Shown here: positions 25,124-32,912 of the stretch, piece after piece | Numbering within the stretch: the stretch's first letter is position 1 | Layout: each line of letters opens with the position of its first letter | Origin: Bradyrhizobium sp. STM 3809 | Lineage (GTDB): Bacteria; Pseudomonadota; Alphaproteobacteria; Rhizobiales; Xanthobacteraceae | Assembly: GCF_000239795.1 (NCBI RefSeq) | Contig: NZ_CAFJ01000481.1 | Coordinates: 1 to 32,912 of the forward strand | DNA: 32,912 nt | Reading direction: 5' to 3' | The notes under the pieces: generated by a model | What the model was told of the DNA's origin: nothing | The model's input: the letters and a program-made list of their open reading frames with translations, nothing else | Databases searched by the model: none | Made by a program: the position numbers and the translations under genes

Positions 25124-25453
25124 TCAGACGGTGCGGAAGATCGCAACGGCGGACGCAAGCGAAATTGCGGTCGCGAGCCACAGGCTCGAGACCTCGAATC
25201 CATCCTCGCCGACCGGCAAGGACGTGATCGTATCGGTGCCGATCAGGCCGATCCAGGCGAGATGGATCACAGCAGCCAGAATCAGCGAGATGAACAGCCG
25301 GTCGCCGCGCGTGGTCGGAATGCGCAGCACGCCGACCCGCTCGGCCTCCGGATAGCGCGCGGCGAGCCAAGTCATGACCGCCAGCGTACAGGCCAGCGCG
25401 GCGAAGAAGATCGCCGTCGGCAAGGTCCAGGCCATCCATGCGATATTGTCCAT
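25124..25453 (-). CDS. glpU: Small membrane protein of the glycerol transporter (GlpU, DUF2160)
   Basis: A 109-residue integral membrane protein with three likely transmembrane helices: TLPTAIFFAALACTLAVMTWL, RLFISLILAAVIHLAWIGL and LWLATAISLASAVAIF. MAWTLPTAIFF and the TTRGDRLFISL loop are typical of DUF2160, always found with rhizobial-type glycerol transporters as I recall. The start at ATG 25453 has a GGAG site upstream; a longer reading to 25495 is less likely. Its exact role in the transporter is unknown. Confidence 0.9.
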   Translation of the reverse strand: MDNIAWMAWTLPTAIFFAALACTLAVMTWLAARYPEAERVGVLRIPTTRGDRLFISLILAAVIHLAWIGLIGTDTITSLPVGEDGFEVSSLWLATAISLASAVAIFRTV

Positions 25454-25514
25454 GGCTAGTAGCTCCAGGCTTCGGCTGACGCAGAGAAGAAACATGCTCT
25501 CGCGTCGATGGCGG

Positions 25515-25660
25515 TGCGCTCCCCTCCCCCCGTGCGAAGCGGAGCTTCGCTAGGCGGCGACGAGTTGTGGGTGGGGGTCCCCACAAAGACTGCCCGTGGG
25601 ATACCCCGCTCCCCAGCCCTGCCCCACAAGGGGGAAGCGAGCACACTGAGCTTCTGGTGG
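25515..25660. repeat. Palindromic repeat element inserted between glpQ and glpU
   Basis: The 226-bp gap between glpQ and glpU is unusually wide for this compact operon. It contains two hairpins, GCGAAGC-GGA-GCTTCGC (25534-25550) and GTGGGG-GT-CCCCAC (25571-25584), plus C-rich segments (CTCCCCTCCCCCC; CCCCACAAGGGGGAAGCGAGC) resembling dispersed intergenic repeats of Bradyrhizobium. No gene is seen. Confidence 0.6.
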
Positions 25661-25679
25661 ACAGCGGGCGCCCGCATCA

Positions 25680-26482
25680 TCACACCCGTCCCAGCGCGAA
25701 GCCGCGCGCGATGTAGTTGCGGACGAACCAGATGACGAGCGCGCCGGGGATGATCGTCAGCACGCCGGCGGCCGCGAGCAGGCCCCAGTCCATGCCGGCA
25801 GCCGACACCGTGCGGGTCATGACCGCCGAAATCGGCTTGGCGTCGACCGAGGTCAGCGTACGCGCGAGCAAGAGCTCGACCCAGGAGAACATGAAGCAGA
25901 AGAAGGCGGCGACACCGATGCCGCTCGCGATCAGCGGCACCAGGATCTTCACGAAGAAGCGCGGGAACGAGTAGCCGTCCAGGAACGCGGTCTCGTCGAT
26001 CTCGCGCGGCACCGACGACACGAAGCCCTCCAGGATCCACACCGCTAGCGGGATGTTGAAGATGCAGTGCGCCAGCGCAACCGCCCAGGGCGTGTCGAAC
26101 AGGCCGATCGCCGAGTACAAATTGAAGAACGGCAGCGCATAGACCGCCGCCGGCGCCATGCGGTTCGACAATAGCCAGAAGAACAGGTGCTTGTCGCCGA
26201 GGAAGCGGTAGCGCGAGAACGCGTACGCCGCCGGCAGCGCCACCAGGATCGAGATCACCGTGTTGATGATCACGTATTTCAGCGAGTTGATGTAGCCGGA
26301 ATACCAGCTCTCATCGGTGAAGATGCGCATGTAATTGGCCAGCGTCGGCTGATGCGGCCAGAGCGTCATCGTGCTGACGATCTCGTTGTTGGTCTTGAAG
26401 CTCATGTTGACGAGCCAGTAGATCGGCAACAGCAGGAAGACCAGGAACAGCGAGATGATGATGCGGCGGCCCGGAATGGTGT

Positions 26483-26486
<4 letters not shown>
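25680..26486 (-). CDS. glpQ: Glycerol ABC transporter permease GlpQ
   Basis: A 268-residue inner-membrane permease (MalG-like, BPD_transp_1) with six transmembrane helices, the first at 8-28 (RIIISLFLVFLLLPIYWLVN). The cytoplasmic EAA-type loop, REIDETAFLDGYSFPRFFVKILVPL, docks to the ATPases. The ATG at 26486 overlaps the glpP stop by 4 nt (ATGA), so translation is coupled. It pairs with GlpP to form the glycerol channel. Confidence 0.93.
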
Positions 26487-27388
<902 letters not shown>

Positions 27389-27391
27389 CAC

Positions 27392-28474
27392 TCAGGCTCC
27401 CTCGACCAGACGGCTGTCGGCATAGACGTGGACATTGGCCGGATTGAACTTCAGCCCGATCGCCGAGCCCGATGGCGAGAAGCCGGCCGGCAGGCGCGCG
27501 GCGAACTTGGCGTCGCCGACGCGGACACGGGCGAAGCGGATGCGGCCGAGATCGTCGACCCGCTCGATATTGGCGTCGAGCAGGCCCGGTCCCGGCTGCG
27601 CGACATCGACGAATTCGGGGCGCACGCCGATCTCGATCTTGGCGCCGGCAGGCAGGGTGTCGTAGCTGCGCGAAAGCTGCAGCGTGTGGCCGGCAATGCG
27701 GGCCTCGCGGCCTTTGACCTCGGCGGACAGGATGTTCATGCCGGGCGAGCCGATGAAATAGCCGACGAAAGTGTGCGCCGGCTTGTCGAACAACTCCGCC
27801 GGCGTGCCGCTCTGCACGACACGGCCGTCATGCATGACGACGACGGTGTCGGCGAAGGTCAGCGCCTCGGTCTGGTCGTGGGTGACGTAGATCATCGTGA
27901 GGTCGAGCTCGCGATGCAGCGCCTTCAGCTTCGAGCGCAGCTGCCATTTCAGCTCGGGATCGATCACCGTCAGCGGCTCGTCGAACAGCACGGCGGCGAC
28001 GTCCGAGCGCACCAGGCCGCGGCCGAGCGAGATCTTCTGCTTGGCGTCCGCCGTGAGCCCCGTCGCCTTGCGGTTCAGATCCGGCGTGAGATCGAGCAGA
28101 CGCGCGATCTCGGCGACGCGCTTGTCGATCTCGGCCCTGGGCACGCCGCGGTTCTTCAGCGGGAAGGCGAGATTTTCGCCGACCGTCATGGTGTCGTAGA
28201 TGACCGGGAACTGGAACACCTGCGCGATGTTGCGCTGCCGGGTCGACGCTTTCGTGATGTCGGCGCCGTCGAACAGGATCTTGCCGCGCGAGGGCGTCAG
28301 GATGCCTGAGATCAGATTGAGCAGCGTGGTCTTGCCGCAGCCGGAAGGACCGAGCAGCGCGTAGGCGCCGCCCTGCCGCCAAGTCATCGTCACCGGCTTC
28401 AGCGCGAAGCTTTCGATGTCGGCGTCGTTGCCGTGGTAGGACTGGGCGAGATCGACGAGGTCAATGCGGGCCAT
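27392..28474 (-). CDS. glpT: Glycerol ABC transporter ATPase GlpT (degenerate signature motif)
   Basis: A 360-residue ABC ATPase of the MalK/UgpC type: nucleotide-binding domain (~1-235) plus C-terminal OB-like regulatory domain. Walker A GPSGCGKT (42-49), Q-loop Q88, Walker B AAVLFDE with Glu166 and switch His199 (YVTHDQ) are intact. The ABC signature is not: LTADAKQ (140-146) stands where LSGGQ is expected. This complements defects in the partner GlpS. The ATG at 28474 follows GAGGGAG; the frame is open upstream to 28591 without coding character. The symbol follows the rhizobial glp operon and is unrelated to E. coli GlpT. Confidence 0.93.
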   Translation of the reverse strand: MARIDLVDLAQSYHGNDADIESFALKPVTMTWRQGGAYALLGPSGCGKTTLLNLISGILTPSRGKILFDGADITKASTRQRNIAQVFQFPVIYDTMTVGENLAFPLKNRGVPRAEIDKRVAEIARLLDLTPDLNRKATGLTADAKQKISLGRGLVRSDVAAVLFDEPLTVIDPELKWQLRSKLKALHRELDLTMIYVTHDQTEALTFADTVVVMHDGRVVQSGTPAELFDKPAHTFVGYFIGSPGMNILSAEVKGREARIAGHTLQLSRSYDTLPAGAKIEIGVRPEFVDVAQPGPGLLDANIERVDDLGRIRFARVRVGDAKFAARLPAGFSPSGSAIGLKFNPANVHVYADSRLVEGA

Positions 28475-28487
28475 GCGGCATCTCCCT

Positions 28488-29584
<1,097 letters not shown>

Positions 29585-29588
<4 letters not shown>

Positions 29589-31129
29589 GCGCGCCCCCCC
29601 GCTTCGCGCGCCGTCACGATGGAGCGATCACGCTGGGCCGTGATCCACGCATCGAGCGCGGCAATCTCAGCCGCCGACATCCGCAACCCCAGCTTCGATC
29701 GCCGCCACACAATGTCCTCGGCCGTCAACGCCCACTCGTTCGTCATCAGGTACCTGACTTCGCGCTCCGTCAAGGTGCCACCGAAATCCTGGCCGAGATC
29801 GGCCAAAGATGTCGCACCTGCGAGCATGGTTTGAGCCCGCGTGCCATAGGCATGAGCGATGCGCTTCGCATGTGCATCTGACAGGAAGGGATAGGACTTG
29901 CGCAGGTCGCTGACCAGCGGGGCAACGGCGTCGACCTTCATGTCGCCACCGGGCAGCGCCGCGCGGCCGGTCCAGCCCTCCTCGGCCTTGTCGCCCTTGA
30001 GATACGGGCCGAGGCGCTCGAGCGCCTCCTCCGACAGCCGCCGGTAGGTGGTGATCTTGCCGCCATAGATCGACAGCAGCGGCAGCCCGCCCGGCGTATC
30101 GAGCTCGAACACGTAGTCTCGCGTCGCCGCCTTGGCCTCGCTGGCGCCGTCGTCATAGAGCGGGCGCACGCCGGAATAGCTCCACACCACGTCGGCCGGC
30201 GTCACCGGCTTGGCGATGTATTCGCCGAGCGCGGCGCAGAGATAGGCGATCTCCTCGTCGGTCGCCTTCACCTTGGCCGGGTCGCCCTGGTAGTCGCGAT
30301 CGGTGGTGCCGATCAGCGTGAAATCCTGCTGATACGGAATCGCAAAGATGATGCGGCCATCGGCGTTCTGGAAGATGTAGGCGCGGTCGTGGTCGTAGAG
30401 CTTGCGCACCACGATGTGCGAGCCCTGCACCAGGCGTACCTTGGCCTTGGCATTGACGCCGGCGCCAGTCGACAGCACCTGCTCGACCCAGGGGCCGGCC
30501 GCATTGACCAGCGCGCGCGCCTTGATGGTCTCGCGCTCGCCGGTCTGGGTGTTCTCGGTGGTGACCAGCCAGTGGCTGCCATCCTGCCGGATTTCCGTCG
30601 CGCGGGTGCGCGTGCGGATCACTGCGCCACGATCAGCGGCATCGCGTGCGGTCAGTACCACGAGGCGGGCGTCGTCGACGAAGCAGTCGGAATATTCGAA
30701 GCCGCTGGCGTAGCGGCCGGAGATCAGCGGACGGCCGACCTCGTCGCTGCGCAGGTTCACCGAGCGCGTCGGCGGCAGCAGCTTGCGGCCGCCGAGATGG
30801 TCATAGAGGAACAGGCCGAGCCGCAGCAGCCACGCCGGACGCAGGCCGGAATGATGCGGCAGAACGAAGCGCAGCGGGCGGATGATGTGGGGCGCGATCT
30901 GCCACAGGATCTCGCGCTCGATCAGCGCCTCGCGGACCAGGCGAAACTCGTAATATTCGAGATAGCGCAGGCCGCCATGGACGAGCTTGGTCGACCAGGA
31001 CGAGGTTCCGCTGGCCAGGTCGTTCATTTCGCAGAGAAAAACGGAATTTCCGCGTCCGGCCGCATCGCGCGCGATGCCGCAGCCATTCACGCCGCCTCCG
31101 ACAATGGCGAGGTCGTAGATCCGCTCCAC
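29585..31129 (-). CDS. glpD: Glycerol-3-phosphate dehydrogenase, FAD-dependent (aerobic)
   Basis: A 514-residue membrane-associated flavoenzyme that oxidises glycerol-3-phosphate to dihydroxyacetone phosphate and passes electrons to quinone. N-terminal FAD-binding motif YDLAIVGGGVNGCGIARDAAGRG; family signatures SGTSSWSTKLVHGGLRYLE and RALVNAAGPWVEQV; substrate region GVRPLYDD; GGKITTYRRLSEEAL; and a C-terminal domain beginning about residue 400. The start is a GTG at 31129 giving VERIYDLAIV; no ATG fits. First gene of the glp transport operon, as in rhizobia. No glpK is present nearby, so phosphorylation of imported glycerol must be encoded elsewhere. Confidence 0.96.
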
Positions 31130-31166
31130 CCGACGCTTCCCCCAGCAATCGCCTTCAGGCCGGCGA

Positions 31167-31207
31167 TTTCACTTTCGGTTTCGAGTTAATCACAAACGAA
31201 AGTGAAA
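31167..31207. promoter_or_regulatory. Probable GlpR operator upstream of glpD
   Basis: A perfect 11-bp inverted repeat, TTTCACTTTCG (31167-31177) and CGAAAGTGAAA (31197-31207), with a 19-nt spacer, lies 38-78 nt upstream of the glpD start. Each arm is part of a run of TTTCNN hexamers (TTTCAC-TTTCGG-TTTCGA at 31167-31184), the repeat style used by DeoR/GlpR-family repressors. glpR is the adjacent gene. Confidence 0.7.
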
Positions 31208-31237
31208 GCAAATCGAATTTCGCATGTTGGGCCATGA

Positions 31238-31256
31238 TTGGGCAAAACCTGCCCAA
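31238..31256. terminator. Hairpin after glpR, possible terminator
   Basis: TTGGGCA-AAACC-TGCCCAA is a 7-bp perfect stem 36 nt past the glpR stop. It lacks a T tract on the minus strand, so terminator function is uncertain; it could instead be a second regulatory site before glpD. Confidence 0.35.
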
Positions 31257-31291
31257 ACCAGAAACAAACGGCCTCGGAGAGCGGCGGGAGG

Positions 31292-32125
31292 TCAGGCGCG
31301 GCGGAGCGCGGTCGCGGGTGCGGTTTCGGTTGCCTCTGCGGCCTCATCCGCCTCGTCGGCGGGCATTGCCGACACCACCTCGATGCCGCGGCTGTCGCAC
31401 AGGCTGGCGAGCCCGTCGGGCAACGGGCGGTCGGTGACGAAGGTCTGGATCTGGCTGAGATGGGCGATGCGCACCGGCGCGCTGCGATGAAGCTTGGTGG
31501 AATCCGCCACCAGCATCACGCTGCGGGCATTGGCGATGATCGCCTGCGCCACCTGCACCTCGCGATAGTCGAAGTCGAGCAGCGCGCCCTCCTCGTCGAT
31601 CGCGGACGCCCCGATGATCGCGTAGTCGACCTTGAACTGGCCGATCAGCTGCGTCGCCGTCGAGCCGACCACGCCGCCATCCGAGCGCCGCACCGTGCCG
31701 CCGGCCACGATCACCTCGATGCGCGGATGCGGATAGAGCAGCATCGCGACGTTGAGATTGTTGGTGATGACGAGCAGATCCTGGTGCGAGGTCAGCGCGC
31801 TCGCCACCTCCTCGGTCGTCGTGCCGATGTTGATGAAGAGCGAGGAGCCGTTGGGGATCCGCGCCGCCGCGATCGCCCCGATCGCCTTCTTCTCGTCGGC
31901 GGCGACGAACCGCCGCGCCTCGTAGGCGAGGTTCTCGACCCCCGAGGCGATGATGGCGCCGCCATGGATGCGCGTCAGCGCGCGCTGCTCGCAGAGGTCG
32001 TTGAGATCCTTGCGGATGGTCTGCGCCGAGACTTCGAACCGGCGCGCGAGATCCTCCACCATGACGCGGCCGGAGGCGCGGGCGATGTTGAGGATGTCGG
32101 TCTGACGTTGGGAGAGCACGGCCAT
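31292..32125 (-). CDS. glpR: DeoR-family repressor of the glycerol operon (GlpR)
   Basis: A 277-residue transcription factor. The N-terminal DeoR helix-turn-helix (1-~60) reads VLSQRQTDILNIARASGRV, VEDLARRFEVSAQTIRKDLN and LTRIHGGA. The C-terminal sugar-phosphate sensor domain (~75-250) has SLFINIGTTTEEVASAL, VIVAGGTVRRSDGGVVG and ARSVMLVADSTKL; glycerol-3-phosphate is the usual inducer in GlpR proteins. The last ~25 residues are an Ala/Glu/Thr-rich tail not typical of the family. ATG 32125 is chosen because MAVLSQRQ is the normal start; ATG 32155 is possible and both ribosome sites are weak. Position and the TTTC-rich operator before glpD support the GlpR role. Confidence 0.92.
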   Translation of the reverse strand: MAVLSQRQTDILNIARASGRVMVEDLARRFEVSAQTIRKDLNDLCEQRALTRIHGGAIIASGVENLAYEARRFVAADEKKAIGAIAAARIPNGSSLFINIGTTTEEVASALTSHQDLLVITNNLNVAMLLYPHPRIEVIVAGGTVRRSDGGVVGSTATQLIGQFKVDYAIIGASAIDEEGALLDFDYREVQVAQAIIANARSVMLVADSTKLHRSAPVRIAHLSQIQTFVTDRPLPDGLASLCDSRGIEVVSAMPADEADEAAEATETAPATALRRA

Positions 32126-32289
32126 GGCAAGCTTTCGGGAAACGAGCTGCACCATGGTGATGCTGATCGAGTCAAGGGTCAATCAGCGAACGCTTCGAAC
32201 GCACCGCAACAATCACCGGCATCGCGCGCGCAGGACGGCTGTGTCCGGGCTCCGATCCGGACGCGGCCGGCACCTTCGGAAGCGATGGC

Positions 32290-32481
32290 TCAGGCCGCCG
32301 CGCTGAGCTCCCCCGTGACGATTCGCAGCGCCGCGCGCTCGGCCTCGCGGGCATTGCGAAACACCTGGCCTTCGAGCGCATTGAAGCGATGCGACGCCGC
32401 GAAGAAGCGGAAGCCGCCGCGATCCCGCACGACGATCCCCGCCGCCTGGGAGCTGACCTCGATGATGTAGGTGTCGGACAT
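32290..32481 (-). CDS. Small conserved-looking protein of unknown function
   Basis: A 63-residue protein, MSDTYIIEVSSQAAGIVVRD..., with third-position G/C bias typical of real genes here. It has an N-terminal beta-strand pair (YIIEVSSQAAGIVVRDRGGFRFFAAS) followed by a helix (NAREAERAALRIVTGE) and no signal peptide. I do not recognise a family. The ATG at 32481 has a weak GGGAT site. It is codirectional with glpR, 164 bp upstream, with no evident link. Confidence 0.6.
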   Translation of the reverse strand: MSDTYIIEVSSQAAGIVVRDRGGFRFFAASHRFNALEGQVFRNAREAERAALRIVTGELSAAA

Positions 32482-32698
32482 TGCGAAATCCCGTCATTCA
32501 TTCCGGGGCATATAACGGAACGCGGAGGGGAATGTTCCCTGCGGCGCCCGCAGCGTCGGTCCACGTCGGGAGGTCAGCAGGCGATTCTGTCGGCGATATG
32601 TTTGATCGATGCTCGCTTGATGATGAGATGTTGCGCCGGGCGAGGTGCCGCAGCGCAACCAAACATGCGGGTCGGACGGGACGACGACGCGCTCCACA

Positions 32699-32912
32699 TC
32701 AATGCGGGTCGTTCGGGACCAGGGTGGCCTTGCGGTGCGCATCGTCGGCCGCGCCGAGACGGTCCTGATGGTGGCCGAGCAGCTGATAGATCGTGCGGAG
32801 ATCGCGCAGCACCTCGACGTGGTGCTGGCGAAATGCACTCAGCTGAATCTCGTAGACTCCGATCCGCCGTTCTGCATGCAGCAGCCGCTGCTGCAGCTTC
32901 TTGAGGACCTCC
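32699..32912 (-). CDS. Unknown helical protein, C-terminal fragment (5' end outside window)
   Basis: The last 70 codons of a minus-strand gene enter from the right edge and end at a TGA (32701-32699). The visible part is strongly helical and heptad-like (EVLKKLQQRLLHAERRIGVY, EIQLSAFRQHHVEVLRDL, TIYQLLGHHQDRLG), suggesting a coiled-coil or helical bundle. It ends in KATLVPNDPH. No family is recognised. The 217 bp from here to the 63-codon gene show no gene. Confidence 0.6.
   Translation of the reverse strand, partial: EVLKKLQQRLLHAERRIGVYEIQLSAFRQHHVEVLRDLRTIYQLLGHHQDRLGAADDAHRKATLVPNDPH

Noticed and set aside
25540..25660. Possible CRISPR or mobile element in the glpQ-glpU gap
   Set aside because: The hairpins are not equal-length direct repeats with spacers, and there is no transposase or target-site duplication.
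27392..28474. GlpT signature loss as a sequencing error
   Set aside because: The region is in frame, the same length as LSGGQQQR-type signatures, and flanked by perfect motifs; the defect also complements that of GlpS.
32494..32838. 114-codon minus frame at the right edge
   Set aside because: It overlaps in another frame the helical C-terminal fragment ending at 32699, which has better codon bias and amphipathic heptads.

Overview
The window is high-GC alphaproteobacterial chromosome, most likely Bradyrhizobium or a close relative. The signs are GC-rich codon use, the Rhizobium-type glp (glycerol ABC transporter) operon, the types of intergenic palindromes, and the families present (DUF6065, DUF1993, DUF2160). 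This is recognition from memory, not a database search. No tRNA, rRNA, CRISPR array, insertion sequence or phage gene was seen.

Layout. (1) 1-4629, plus strand: the tail of an unknown gene, phosphoglucomutase (pgm), an MltB-type lytic transglycosylase, a small tautomerase and a short-chain dehydrogenase. (2) 4630-6361: a visibly AT-richer patch carrying a minus-strand orphan protein whose GAF domain resembles that of PtsP, with an unrelated hydrophobic C-terminus. (3) 6362-7192: a DUF1993 gene and a nested inverted-repeat element. (4) 7193-11679, minus strand: a four-gene RbsBAC-type ABC uptake operon (binding protein, double ATPase, two permeases), divergent from a NemA/OYE-type flavin oxidoreductase at 11968-13065. 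(5) 13332-21191: the most interesting part. A TonB-dependent receptor, an orphan NarL-type response regulator, a lanmodulin-like four-EF-hand protein, an outer-membrane-like barrel with a small secreted protein, and a tonB-exbD-exbB operon lie together. The EF-hand protein matches lanmodulin in loop sequence and exact loop spacing, so I read the region as a candidate lanthanide acquisition and handling locus. (6) 21573-23090: a TPR protein and a DUF6065 protein, convergent and overlapping by 12 bp. (7) 23260-32125, minus strand: glpR and the glpD-glpS-glpT-glpP-glpQ-glpU-glpV operon for glycerol import and oxidation, with a likely GlpR operator before glpD and a strong terminator after glpV. 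No glycerol kinase (glpK) is in the window. (8) The right edge holds a 63-codon unknown gene and the 3' end of a helical unknown gene.

How the genes fit together. In region 5, the receptor would carry a scarce metal ligand across the outer membrane, energised by the adjacent TonB/ExbB/ExbD, while the lanmodulin-like protein would bind lanthanide in the periplasm. The response regulator lies between them and may control them. In region 7, GlpV captures glycerol, GlpP/GlpQ (with small membrane protein GlpU) form the channel, GlpS/GlpT power it, GlpD oxidises glycerol-3-phosphate, and GlpR represses. The GlpS/GlpT pair shows complementary loss of ATPase motifs, which predicts one functional and one degenerate ATP site.
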